From Desulfatirhabdium butyrativorans DSM 18734 (lineage in GTDB: Bacteria > Desulfobacterota > Desulfobacteria > Desulfobacterales > Desulfatirhabdiaceae), in NCBI RefSeq assembly GCF_000429925.1, contig NZ_AUCU01000004.1, forward strand, positions 62,001-126,000: DNA of 64,000 bases. The letters are read 5' to 3'. The notes beneath the pieces were generated by a model. The model did no database searches. It had not been told where the DNA came from and saw only the letters and a program-made list of their open reading frames with translations. A program made the position numbers and the translations under genes. This document shows positions 1 to 10,000 of this stretch, piece after piece (the first letter of the stretch is position 1; each line of letters opens with the position of its first letter).

Positions 1-2
1 AA

Positions 3-1679
3 TATACCACCCTGCGATTCGACGCGGAGCGTTTTTCCGATCATCGGCAATACGTGGCGGATGATGCCCTTGCGGTGTATCTGCGGGATATTTCCCTGAG
101 CATCGATGCCGAACGTCTGGGCAGTATGATCGAGATTGCCGATTGCCAGGGGAGCGATTCGCCCAATCCCCTGCATTTGGCGATGATTCAGGACTACCTG
201 ATGATGACCCACTTGATCGTTTATGTGGTCAGCAGCCGAACCGGACTGCGACGGGCGGACATCCGCTTTCTCTCGATGATTCAGAAAATGGGTATTCTCG
301 ACAATATTCTGTTTGTGGTGAACTGTGATTTCAACGAGCATGAATCCCTGGATGCCATCCATCCGCTGATCGAAAAAATCCGCGAAGAAATCAGCCTGAT
401 TCGGCCAAATCCGGATTTGTTCGTGTTTTCCTCCCTGTACCATTTATTCCGCTCGATCCAGGCGGAGCTCACCGAAAAGGATGCTGCACGGTTGAGCCAA
501 TGGGAAGCGGAAAGGGATTTTGCGGACTTTTCAGATCGTGAACTGGCCCGATTCATGGAGGTATTCCAGGGGAAAATCCAATCGGAAACGTATCGCCTGC
601 TGCTGAGCAACCCACTGGATCGTCTGCAGAATGTGCTCTCGTCCATATCCCACTGGCTTGGACTCCATATCACCCTTTTGGGTCAGGATGCCGCCAGCAC
701 CGAGGCGGTGCTCGGCAAGATCAATCGCCATCAGATGCGCATGCTGCAATTGAAATCGACGCTACGAAGCACGCTCGATGGGCATCTTTCGAAGCTGCAT
801 CAAAAACTGCGGGTTCAGGTCGATGGTTTCTTCGATCCGAGGGCCACCGGGCCTGTGAAAGCCATGGCCCGGTGCATCGAGGCCTACTGTTTCGACATGG
901 AGCGTTTTCGTCCCATCGTGATCAGCGCCGGTTTTCGCCAGGCGCTTTATCAGGCCTATCAGGAGTTCAAACAACATCTTGACGCTTTCGTCGCGGATAA
1001 CGTGACCCCGGAAGTGGTGCGCTTCATTCGAAAGGCCGAAAAGATGATGGAAGAATCCTTTGAAGAACTGGCCGCGCCTTTCGAGGGATTGCTCCAGGAG
1101 GCATTGGGCGAATACCGGCAATCGCTCCAGCAGATAGGCATCGGTGTCGATGTCGGCTCTGCGCAACGGATTTCGAAGCTCTTCGATCTGGGCAGGGTCA
1201 AGACATCGTCTGGGATCAAGCTTCCGCAGGCGGAAATGGCCTTCCGCTTTTCGGCGAAGATTCAATCGGAAGCGGTCCTGCGATTGGGATTGTATACGTT
1301 TGTCACGCTGGTCAAACGGGTGCTGAAAAAACCCTTTGCCACGAAGGAAGAGGATGGGGTGCAGGCATTGCGGGGGGCGGTGGATCGCATGAAAAAAGAA
1401 ACGATGAAATCGCTTCTCAGCCATTTCCGGGATTACAGCGAGAATATCAAATTTCAGTATATGCTCAAACTGGCGGATCGAACGGCCGATGCCCTGTTCG
1501 ACAGTCTCGTGGAAAGATTTCAATCCTATGCCGCCGACATTCAGCAGATCTCCCGCTTTGCGACAACCCATCAGCAGGACAAGGTCCAATCACTCAATGC
1601 GCTGGAGAGCGCGCAGCAGTCGATCGGGCAGTTGCAGCGCAGGCTGGGGGAATTGCGGCAGGCACTAGATAATTCCTAA
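3..1679 (+). CDS. Dynamin-like large GTPase, 5' end outside the window
   Basis: The frame is already open at base 3, and the GTG at base 54 is only an internal start, so the N terminus with the P-loop lies outside the window. What remains begins inside the G domain. DCQG (bases 141-152) sits where a DxxG switch motif is expected. VVNCDF near base 315 follows a hydrophobic strand in the G4 position, with Cys where Lys is usual. The last ~400 residues are charged and helical, as in the stalk of bacterial dynamin-like proteins. Membrane remodelling or division-linked roles are known for such families, but nothing here says which applies. A heptamer repeat follows the stop codon. Confidence 0.55.
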   Translation, partial: YTTLRFDAERFSDHRQYVADDALAVYLRDISLSIDAERLGSMIEIADCQGSDSPNPLHLAMIQDYLMMTHLIVYVVSSRTGLRRADIRFLSMIQKMGILDNILFVVNCDFNEHESLDAIHPLIEKIREEISLIRPNPDLFVFSSLYHLFRSIQAELTEKDAARLSQWEAERDFADFSDRELARFMEVFQGKIQSETYRLLLSNPLDRLQNVLSSISHWLGLHITLLGQDAASTEAVLGKINRHQMRMLQLKSTLRSTLDGHLSKLHQKLRVQVDGFFDPRATGPVKAMARCIEAYCFDMERFRPIVISAGFRQALYQAYQEFKQHLDAFVADNVTPEVVRFIRKAEKMMEESFEELAAPFEGLLQEALGEYRQSLQQIGIGVDVGSAQRISKLFDLGRVKTSSGIKLPQAEMAFRFSAKIQSEAVLRLGLYTFVTLVKRVLKKPFATKEEDGVQALRGAVDRMKKETMKSLLSHFRDYSENIKFQYMLKLADRTADALFDSLVERFQSYAADIQQISRFATTHQQDKVQSLNALESAQQSIGQLQRRLGELRQALDNS

Positions 1680-1682
1680 GGA

Positions 1683-1716
<34 letters not shown>

Positions 1717-1897
1717 AATAAACTGGATGGCTCCCATTTTTTCGTAGTTTGCTTATGCGACTTTCATTCATCGCAGTGAAATCCCGGTTGCATGGTGGAT
1801 TCTTAAGGAAGTCGCCCCTGCGGTTTTCCTTGCATGAGGCGCAGAGCCTGATGTTTTGCCCGGCCGGACCTGCTGCATCGCGCCCTCACTGATTCTT

Positions 1898-2722
1898 TCA
1901 TCCATCGGGCCGGGAATGCGCCGGGTCAATCAGCGTCTGCATGGAAACGAGGCGGATGCGAGCGTGACGGGACAGGAGCGCCAGGAGTCCAGCCAGATAA
2001 CGAAAGGCGCTGGCATTCATCCGTTGATGGTGGATCATGAATCCGCATCGGCCGGTTTGAAACGCATCCTGGATCTGGTGAAACAGCGCCTGCCATCCAG
2101 CATTGGCGCTGGCCTCCTTCCGGGTATGCAGATCGACGGCTGCCGGAAGATCGATCAGGCCCTGCGCTGAGGCGGGGGAAGCGCCGACAAAACGGGAAAC
2201 AGCCCGGTATCCCAGCGCTTTCAGACTGTCGAGAGTCGACTCGGTGCAACGGTTCCATGGCGGGGTGAACACGGGACAGAACCGATCCTTCAGCAGGGCG
2301 CGCAGCCTCTCCATCCCCCGAATCAGGTCCGAGCGTATCTCATCATCCGATCGCGACGGCCCGAATTCGCTCTTTTTTCCTGTCATCTCGTGATTCAGAT
2401 GTCGCCAGCCATGGGTATGCCAGCACCACAGATGAGGGTTGGCGTCGTCCCATTTCCGGAGCATCTTCCATCGGGAAGGGGTCAGCCACGCCGGGATGAG
2501 CGCCAGCGCCAGGGGAACCTGCAAATTGGAAAACAAATCCAGAAGAAGGCTCGTTTCGGGATCGGCAATGGCGATATCATCGGCCCGGAAATACACGGCT
2601 ACCGGTTTGCCGATGGGCACCAAAACCTTGTCGAGGATGCGGGACGTTTCCTCCAGGGCGGCGTCGACCTCGCCACGGTAAATGACCGATGGGCTCGCAA
2701 TGGTTTTATAGACGGGTTTCAA
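1898..2722 (-). CDS. Polysaccharide deacetylase-like protein
   Basis: A 274-residue protein of the NodB-fold deacetylase type. Visible motifs in order are RADDI near residue 46 (the Asp pair that usually gives the catalytic base and a metal ligand), WHTHGWRHLNHE near residue 100 (HxxxH-type metal site) and TPPWNR near residue 153. There is no signal peptide, so it is probably cytoplasmic or acts on a nucleotide- or lipid-linked sugar. Its ATG overlaps the end of the upstream GH17-like gene by 4 bases (ATGA), so the two are co-translated. The pairing with a beta-1,3-glucan-type hydrolase suggests a shared job on an envelope polysaccharide. The substrate is not predictable. Confidence 0.65.
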   Translation of the reverse strand: MKPVYKTIASPSVIYRGEVDAALEETSRILDKVLVPIGKPVAVYFRADDIAIADPETSLLLDLFSNLQVPLALALIPAWLTPSRWKMLRKWDDANPHLWCWHTHGWRHLNHEMTGKKSEFGPSRSDDEIRSDLIRGMERLRALLKDRFCPVFTPPWNRCTESTLDSLKALGYRAVSRFVGASPASAQGLIDLPAAVDLHTRKEASANAGWQALFHQIQDAFQTGRCGFMIHHQRMNASAFRYLAGLLALLSRHARIRLVSMQTLIDPAHSRPDG

Positions 2723-3813
2723 GGCTTTTTTTGATCCTTTTTCGGTAAGTTGGGGCCAAGTACCCGGATGACCGGTTTGGCGTTTCCCTGAACATCGAAA
2801 AAACCCCAGAACGATTCGATGCTGTGGTCTCCGGAATAGGTCTCTGCCATGACGGCCGGTTTCCAGGGTTCATCGAAGGCTTCGAAATATGCGAGTACTG
2901 TGCCGGATAAAGCCGCACTGGCATGCTGCAGTGTACGCCAGAATTGCATTTGCCGCTCCGGCGTAAAACCGAGCCGACCGGGACCGGAGGGCATGCCGGT
3001 TTCTTTGATCAGAACCAATTGGTTCGGATAGGCAGTTTGCAGTTGATGGGTGACCGATACGACCATTTTGGCGGCATCGTCCACCAATTCCGGCCGAAAC
3101 CACGGTTCGAAAACGGGGTGGACGTTGGGCGCCAGAAAGGATTGCGATGCAAAAAAAGCGTGGTTTTCTTCCTTGAAAAAATAGAAAAAAGGCTCGGATG
3201 TCGTCAGCAGAAGCCTTGGATACCGATCGCGGATTTCATCCTGTCGTTTCCGGATCGTTTCCATGCCGTAGCGCTTTGCATACAGACCTTCATTGCCGAT
3301 GATCAGGCCAATGACGATGCTCCCGGGCCGGGATATTTCCCGAAACGCATTGGCGATTTCCGTGTTCGACACCGGATCCCAGATGCCGGCCAGCACATGG
3401 CGGTACCCCAACTCTCTCGCGATTTGGGGCACCCGTTCCATGCCGTTGGTGAAGGAATAGGTGATGATGCCATCGAACCAGGGGCGAAGCAGCGCCAGAT
3501 CGTTTCGGATTCCTTCCGCCGTGGCGGGTGTGCTCTTGCCCTGGACCACATGGAAACTTCTCGGGGTATAGGCGATGAACCGGGTTTGTTCGAGCTGCCG
3601 AAGCGCGGCGTCATCGGCTGCGGCTGCTGCCGCAGATGCCGGGGCATACAGACAGAGGAGCCCGAGCAGGGCGATCATGAAAAGCCATGGTTTAACGTGA
3701 AAATGCGAATTCAGGGAAACGGGAATAGAAAATAGGGAATAGGGGAATAGGGAAAAGGGGCGGATGGGAACGTTTTGATTGTGTAGGAGCATCGTCTCTT
3801 TTGGCATTTTCAT
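2719..3813 (-). CDS. Secreted GH17-like glycoside hydrolase
   Basis: A 364-residue protein with a hydrophobic signal segment (LFMIALLGLLCLYA) and Ala-rich cleavage region. The body reads as a TIM-barrel endo- or exo-beta-1,3-glucanase of family GH17. IIGNEGLYAKRYG matches the acid/base GNE motif, and IKETGMPSGPG matches the nucleophile motif (ETGWPS in the family). FAYFEAFDEPWK near the C terminus fits the last strand. The listed ATG gives an unusually long leader before the signal sequence. The Met encoded at 3676-3678 (MIALLG) is a credible alternative, because the upstream part is translated from a purine-rich repeat. It is the first gene of a two-gene operon with the deacetylase. Confidence 0.65.
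   Translation of the reverse strand: MKMPKETMLLHNQNVPIRPFSLFPYSLFSIPVSLNSHFHVKPWLFMIALLGLLCLYAPASAAAAAADDAALRQLEQTRFIAYTPRSFHVVQGKSTPATAEGIRNDLALLRPWFDGIITYSFTNGMERVPQIARELGYRHVLAGIWDPVSNTEIANAFREISRPGSIVIGLIIGNEGLYAKRYGMETIRKRQDEIRDRYPRLLLTTSEPFFYFFKEENHAFFASQSFLAPNVHPVFEPWFRPELVDDAAKMVVSVTHQLQTAYPNQLVLIKETGMPSGPGRLGFTPERQMQFWRTLQHASAALSGTVLAYFEAFDEPWKPAVMAETYSGDHSIESFWGFFDVQGNAKPVIRVLGPNLPKKDQKKP
3721..3772. repeat. Purine-rich repeat tract, copy 1
   Basis: A run of GGGAATA/GGAATAG-type heptamers ends in a 23-base string (3750-3772: GGGAAAAGGGG, then CGGATGGGAACG) found again exactly, in inverted orientation, at 19942-19964. It lies in the leader of the GH17-like gene. Confidence 0.7.
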
Positions 3814-3890
3814 CTCCGGTGGTGGCGATCTTCGCCGTGATTCTAACTTGACGGAATTTCATACGCAATCGAAACGTTTCGGAGAAACAC

Positions 3891-4874
3891 ATGACCAAGC
3901 AGGACCGGTGCTATCTTCTGGAAATCCAACACCTGGCCGTTTCCTTCGAAAACGAAAACGGACGATTTCGCGTGGTCGATGACATCGATCTTTCACTGGA
4001 ATCGGGTAAAATTCTGGGCCTCGTCGGAGAGTCCGGCAGCGGCAAGAGCGTGACGGCGCTCGCCATCATGCGGCTCCTGCCAAAACCCTGGGCCCGGATC
4101 GATACGGGCGCCATCCGCTTCGACGGCGAGGATATTGTCCAGCTTCCGGTGGACGCCGTGCGCAGGTTGCGCGGCGATCGGATCGCCATGATCTTTCAGG
4201 AACCGATGACCGCCCTCAATCCGGTGCACCGGGTAGGGCGGCAGATTGCCGAGGTGTTTGTGCTCCACGGCATCGAATCGGATCCGGAACGGATTCGGCA
4301 GCGCAGCCGGCAAATGCTCTCGCGGGTCGGAATCGCCGATCCCGAGCAATGCCTCATGAGCTATCCGCACCAGATTTCCGGCGGGATGCGCCAGCGGGTG
4401 ATGATTGCCATGGCCCTGTGCGGGAATCCCGAGTTGCTGATCGCCGATGAGCCGACCACAGCGCTGGATGTGACGGTTCAGGCGCAGCTTTTGGAGCTGA
4501 TCCGGGAGCTCCAGCAGGAGATCGGCATGAGTGTGATGTGGATTACGCACGATCTTGGTCTGGTTGCCCGCTTGTGTGATGAAGTGGCGGTGATGTACGC
4601 CGGAAAAATCGTCGAGCAGGCGAAAGTTCAGATGATGTTTTCCAACCCGCTTCATCCCTATACCCAAGGACTGTTACGCTCTGTGCCGAGGCTTGAGGGT
4701 GAGCCAAAGTCCCGCATGTACAGCATCGAAGGGACGGTGCCTTCTTTTCAGGCGATTCCGTCGGGTTGCCGTTTTCACGACCGATGTCCGAAAGCCATGC
4801 CGGTTTGCAGCAGCATTTCTCCCGGACAGACGAGCATGGAGGAAAGAAAGGTATGGTGCCACCTGTATGGTTGA
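3891..4874 (+). CDS. oppD: Oligopeptide/dipeptide ABC transporter ATP-binding protein
   Basis: The 327-residue ATPase has all NBD motifs: Walker A GESGSGKS near residue 44, Q-loop [10 protein letters not shown], signature ISGGMRQRV, Walker [13 protein letters not shown] and switch WITHDLG. The C-terminal [15 protein letters not shown] segment is the Cys-containing oligopeptide-transporter extension (oligo_HPY) that separates OppD/DppD from other ATPases. The partner ATPase, permeases and binding protein are not beside it: upstream is a divergent gene and downstream a phosphoesterase. So this is an orphan NBD or a partner of a transporter elsewhere. The ATG at 3891 gives the family-typical N terminus. 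Confidence 0.85.
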   Translation: MTKQDRCYLLEIQHLAVSFENENGRFRVVDDIDLSLESGKILGLVGESGSGKSVTALAIMRLLPKPWARIDTGAIRFDGEDIVQLPVDAVRRLRGDRIAMIFQEPMTALNPVHRVGRQIAEVFVLHGIESDPERIRQRSRQMLSRVGIADPEQCLMSYPHQISGGMRQRVMIAMALCGNPELLIADEPTTALDVTVQAQLLELIRELQQEIGMSVMWITHDLGLVARLCDEVAVMYAGKIVEQAKVQMMFSNPLHPYTQGLLRSVPRLEGEPKSRMYSIEGTVPSFQAIPSGCRFHDRCPKAMPVCSSISPGQTSMEERKVWCHLYG

Positions 4875-4894
4875 TGTCGCTTCGGGGTTTTGTT

Positions 4895-6949
4895 ATGCGT
4901 AAGGGATGCCGTTTGGCCGTTTTGATCGGTATGTCCATTGTTTGCTGTGTTGCTGGCGGTGCTTTTCCTGTCCGGGCCCAGGATGCGAAGCGATCGGGCG
5001 CCGAGCTTCACGTGCTGTTTACCAGCGATCTGCATTCCCATCTGCTTCCGCAGCGCGTTTCAGGCGAGCAGGGCCAGGATGCCATGATCGGCGGATATGC
5101 CCGGATTGCCGGCCTCATCCGGGATATCCGCGACCGGCAGGGAACCGATACAACCCTCGTGGTCGATGCGGGGGATTTCAGCATGGGGACCGTGTTTCAT
5201 ACGCTGTTCAGCACAGAAAGCCTCGAGCTTCGGCTGATGGGGGATATGGGTTACGAGGTGGCCACACTCGGAAACCACGAATTCGATTTTCATCCCGATG
5301 GACTGGCGCGTGCGCTGATGGTTGCCGCCGCTTCGGGCGATCATCCTCCCCGAATTGTCGCATCCAATGTGGTGTTCCATACGTCCGATCCCCGCGAAAG
5401 ATCGCTCCGGGAAGCATTTCGGCAATATCCGGTGCCGCCGTATCTTGTCGTGGAAAAGGCGGGGTTCCGGATCGGCATTTTCGGGATTCTCGGAAAGGAT
5501 GCCCAAATCGATGCGCCATTCGCGAGGCCGGTAACCTTCTCCGACCCGGTCCTCGCGGCCCGGGAAACCGTTCAACAGCTCAAGGAGCGTGAGAATGTCG
5601 ATGTCGTTATCTGTCTCTCCCATTCGGGCATATCCGCCGACTCGAGCCATTCCGAAGATGAGCGGCTGGCCCGTGAGGTCCCCGGCATCGATATCCTCAT
5701 CAGTGGTCACACCCACAGCGTACTTGCCGAACCGCTTCGCATCGGCCAGACGGTTATCGGAGCCGCCGGAAGTTATGGACGATACCTTGGAACCATGACG
5801 GTTTCGCTGGCGGTTCGGCAGCGGCCCGGGCTGATCCGCTATGCGCTGCTTCCTGTAAACGGGCAGTCAGGGGATGGCGATCCGCTCATCGCATCGAAAA
5901 TCCGATCTTTCGAAGATCTGGTCAATCGGGAATTTCTCTCCGTTTACGGCCTGCATTTCGGTCAAATCCTTGCCGATAGCCCGGCGGATTTTCCCTCTCT
6001 TGCATCCACCTACGATCATCCGGGCGAGACCGGATTGGGCGATCTGATCACGGATGCGTTTCGTCATGCGGTGCATCGGGCGGAAGGAACGGGCTCGCCG
6101 TTTGTTCACATCGCCATCCAGCCGCTTGGCAACATCCGGGCCAGCCTGCTCCGGGGCCCGGTCCGGGTGGAAGATGTGTTTCAGGTGCTTTCTCTGGGGC
6201 TCGGGCCGGACGGCATGCCGGGTTATCCGCTGATCACCGTTTACCTGAACGGTACCGAAATCAAGCGGCTTCTCGAGGTGGAAACGACGGTTTCAGGCCT
6301 CAAACGGGATGCCCATCTGCAGGTTTCCGGGGTTCGCTTCCAGTATAATCCGAACCGCCTGCCATTCGATCGGGTGACGCAAATCGCCGTCGAGGAGCCC
6401 GGCGGAACCTGGGCGGCGCCGGTTGCCGATCGGCTCTACCGCATTGCCCTGAATTCCTATACCGCGCAGATGGTCGGCTATGTCAGCCAGGTCTCGCACG
6501 GTTTGCTGTCCATGACGCCGAAGCATGCCGACGGCAGCCCGATGCAGGACTGGAAGGAAGGCATCGTCTGGGATCGCTCGGCCGGCAGCCCCCGTGAGAT
6601 CAAGGAATGGCTTGCTTTGGCCCTGTATCTGCAGCATTTTCCGGATCTCGACGGGAAAGGCGTTGCCGAAATTCCCGCGCGCTATCTCCAGCCGGAAGGC
6701 AGGATTCGTGTGGCGCCGTCCTGGAACCCCTGGCTGCTTGTGGCGCCTGCCGGACCGGTGACGATGGCAGCCATCTGCTTTTTGGCGGCGTTCATTGCGA
6801 TTGCGGCCATTGTTTATGGCTTCTTTCGCCGGAAGGCCCGATCACGCCATCAGATGATTGGCGGAACGGACTTCAGACACTTTTCCGCTGCATCGCAGCA
6901 CCAACCTGCATCCTTGTCCAGACATGGAAACAACGGAAATATACGGTAA
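4895..6949 (+). CDS. 5'-nucleotidase/UshA-like metallophosphoesterase, membrane-anchored
   Basis: The 684-residue protein has a signal peptide (MRKGCRLAVLIGMS...) and the calcineurin-like metal motifs in order: DLHSH, DAGDF, GNHEFD, SHSG and GHTHS. It then has a 5'-nucleotidase C-terminal domain and a C-terminal membrane helix with an RRKAR cytoplasmic stop. So it is a periplasmic dinuclear-metal phosphatase or nucleotidase held to the inner membrane. The frame extends upstream into oppD, but the ATG at 4895 gives a proper signal sequence and is chosen. It starts 21 bases after oppD, so the two are probably one transcript. Uptake of nucleosides or peptides after hydrolysis is possible but unproven. 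Confidence 0.8.
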   Translation: MRKGCRLAVLIGMSIVCCVAGGAFPVRAQDAKRSGAELHVLFTSDLHSHLLPQRVSGEQGQDAMIGGYARIAGLIRDIRDRQGTDTTLVVDAGDFSMGTVFHTLFSTESLELRLMGDMGYEVATLGNHEFDFHPDGLARALMVAAASGDHPPRIVASNVVFHTSDPRERSLREAFRQYPVPPYLVVEKAGFRIGIFGILGKDAQIDAPFARPVTFSDPVLAARETVQQLKERENVDVVICLSHSGISADSSHSEDERLAREVPGIDILISGHTHSVLAEPLRIGQTVIGAAGSYGRYLGTMTVSLAVRQRPGLIRYALLPVNGQSGDGDPLIASKIRSFEDLVNREFLSVYGLHFGQILADSPADFPSLASTYDHPGETGLGDLITDAFRHAVHRAEGTGSPFVHIAIQPLGNIRASLLRGPVRVEDVFQVLSLGLGPDGMPGYPLITVYLNGTEIKRLLEVETTVSGLKRDAHLQVSGVRFQYNPNRLPFDRVTQIAVEEPGGTWAAPVADRLYRIALNSYTAQMVGYVSQVSHGLLSMTPKHADGSPMQDWKEGIVWDRSAGSPREIKEWLALALYLQHFPDLDGKGVAEIPARYLQPEGRIRVAPSWNPWLLVAPAGPVTMAAICFLAAFIAIAAIVYGFFRRKARSRHQMIGGTDFRHFSAASQHQPASLSRHGNNGNIR

Positions 6950-7077
6950 AGCGCGTTTCCGCGGGATCATCGAAGGCCGGTTTCGCTTGCTTCCGGTTTT
7001 CGGCAACGGATCCATAACCCCTGCCCCCTTTTTCACGGCACGCACAACGGGGATAAGCCATTTGGAGCAATGAACCG

Positions 7078-10000
7078 ATGACCGCCACACCACCTGTTGC
7101 TGAAGATATACCCGCAGCATTGAATCGTTTTGATGAGCTTGGGCAGCTCGAAAAGCTGCTGCTCTGGCTGTGTGCCTATATCGACGAGCCCATGGACGTC
7201 GATATGTTGACACGCTTGCTGGAGATGCTGGTTCAGCGGCTTTTCGGCAAGTATGAAGGGCCGATCCTGATATTCAGGAAAAATATCAAATCATTGCAGA
7301 ATAGAGGCTGGATCGATGAATCCTGCCGGTGCCCTTCGCCGTTCGTTCGGCCGCTTTTTCTGAAGGCGCTGCGGAGCTATTTTCAGGGTGGGAAAGGTTC
7401 GTTGGTTATTCAGGAATTTGATCGGTATCTGGGGTTATTCCATCCCGTGCGTGAAACCGATGCAACTTCGGAGAAACAGCCAACCCGTGGGCGCACTCAG
7501 CGTCAGCCTTCACCCAACAACATGCTGATGGTGCTGGCAGAAATTATCCAACATTCCCCTGCCGGTTATGGGCTGAACGGCTCGTCGGCATCTAAGGAGG
7601 GCCCGGTTCGGTTCAGGCGGATGTTGCGGGGAATCCAGGTTGAAATGGCTCGGGGCAATCCGGATGAGGCGTTCAAATACTGCGCCACGATGCAATATCT
7701 GCGTTTGCCCAACGTTGCAGCATCGGATATCGCCTTTCCATTTGCCGCAGCATTTCCACCGGATTTTGCAGAAGCATTTTTTGCGGCCACATCGCTGGAC
7801 AACCGGCAGATTGTTCATGCAGAAATTCTGAGAAAGTCCTTCTGGTATCCTGTGGCGGAAGTGGATCGGCTGTTGGCGGGCATCCAATCCCGATGTTTGA
7901 TCAATGCGGAGGGAAATGCCCGGGTCATCGATGTGCATGCCTTTTCGATCAAGCTGACCCGCCTGATGCTGATGGGCAGACTTTCCGAAGCGCGGTCCAT
8001 GGAGGAAACCTCCGGTCTCAAATGGCCCTGCCATCGGGCTTTGGCCTCTTTTCTGCAAGGGCGTCTGGATGAGGGGAAAAAAGCGTTCCAATCCTTTCTG
8101 AAGGAATTGGGTTATCTGCATACGCCGTGGATCGAACTGTTCGGCTGCTTTCTCCATTTCCTGCACGAAATTCTTCGAAGCGAATCGGTAATAGAAGGTG
8201 GCCGCATCGCCAGAACAATCGACAAGCTCGAGCCGCTGATTTTACAACCGTCCAATGTTGAAAAGGCGTTTCTTGCTTTGCTCAAACCGATGATTCCAAC
8301 CCCAACCTTTCAGGTCGGCAGCGCCGTGAAAGCGCTTCGGGAAACCGTGTTATACGGTTCTCCTACCCTGGAATTGTTTCGGCTGCTGGCCATCCTCTGC
8401 ATGGCGGGAGAACTGCTGCCACAGGAAATGATTTCTCTGAAAGAAATTCAGAGCGGTTTTGCCCAGTGCGGCGATGGCTGGCTTGCTGTGGAAAGTGCAG
8501 CAATGCTGATACAGGCAGGCGCCGACGAGCCTGCCTACCGGGTGCTGATCGATGAAATGCGGAACAGGGAAGGCATCGTTCCATTCGTCTGGCAACTGCC
8601 GATTGAAGCATCCTGGAAAAAGCGGATTCGCGCAATTCTGCAAACCCTGCGCCCGCTTCATCCAGAAGCGGGGCAGAAGGCCGAAGCCCCTCAGTTGACC
8701 AGAAGGATTATCTGGCAATTGTATATCGATTCAGAGGGACATCCCCTGGAAGTTCAGGCGGTGGAGCAGAAACGGGGTAAGGGCAACAAGTGGTCCGCAG
8801 GAAGAGTCGTTGGTGTCAACCGGCTGCAATCGGCGGGTTTCAAAGAGTTCATGACGGACCAGGACAGGGCCATTGCTGCCTGCACCTGTCCCATCGAGGG
8901 CTATCGCCGCTCCCGATATGCCGAATACCAAATCGATCCGGATCGTGCGGTCGTTGCCATGATCGGCCATCCCCATGTATACAGTTATCGGGAACCTGGG
9001 CGTCGCATCGAGCTGGTCCGGGCCGAGCCCGAGCTGGTCGCCAGGCGGAAGAACGGCAAAATCCTGCTGCAAATCCATCCGCCATCAAAAGGGGATGACG
9101 TGTTGCTGGTCCAGGATGAGAACCCGAATCGATACAAGGTGGTTGTCTTCAGTCAGCTCTTTCAGCGGGTGGCCAACCTGATCGGGGAAGACGGCATCGA
9201 GATACCCGCAACGGAAAAGGATGTTGTCTCGGAAGCGCTCTCCTCGCTTTCTACGGTCATGACAGTGCATTCGGCTGTTCCTTTCGGCGATGATCGGCTG
9301 GAGCAGGTGCCCGCAAACCCGGTCCCGATTGTGCAGGTATCCCCCGAGGGTTCGGAACGGTTCCGAATGAATATTCTGGTGCGCCCGTTTGGCTCGGCCG
9401 GGCCCATGCTCCATGCAGGCAAGGGGACTGCCACCATTGTCTCGGAAATCGACGGCAAACACCTTCAGACCGTTCGGAATCTTGCAGAAGAAAAGCGGCT
9501 GGCTGCAGTCATCCAGGAGCGTCTATTAGGGCTCGATTCGGCGGATGGCGCCGGGGGACAGTGGATTGTCGAACACCCCGAAGATTGCTTGCATGCGCTG
9601 GCCGATCTGCGGGAGTTGCAGGAACAGGGGATGGCCGTTGTGGAATGGCCCGAAGGCGAGAAATTCACATTCAGCCGTCCACTTTCCTTCGATCAGATGC
9701 ATATACGGATGCGATCTGTTTCGGACTGGTTTGAAATGGAAGGTGAGCTGCAGATCGACCAGAATCGCGTGATCGGCATGAAACAATTGATCGATCTGCT
9801 GGCCGCCAATCCGGGCAGGCGATTCGTGCAGATGGAAGACGGGCTTTTTCTGAGCCTGACTGCGGCCTTGCGAAAACGCCTGGAGGAGCTTTCGGCATTT
9901 ACGGAGAAGAGAGGGAAAAAGCTGCTGCTGCATGGATTGGCTGCTGCAGCGGTGCAGGAGGTGATTCATCCGTTTCGGCATGTTGAGGCGGCGTCTCAAT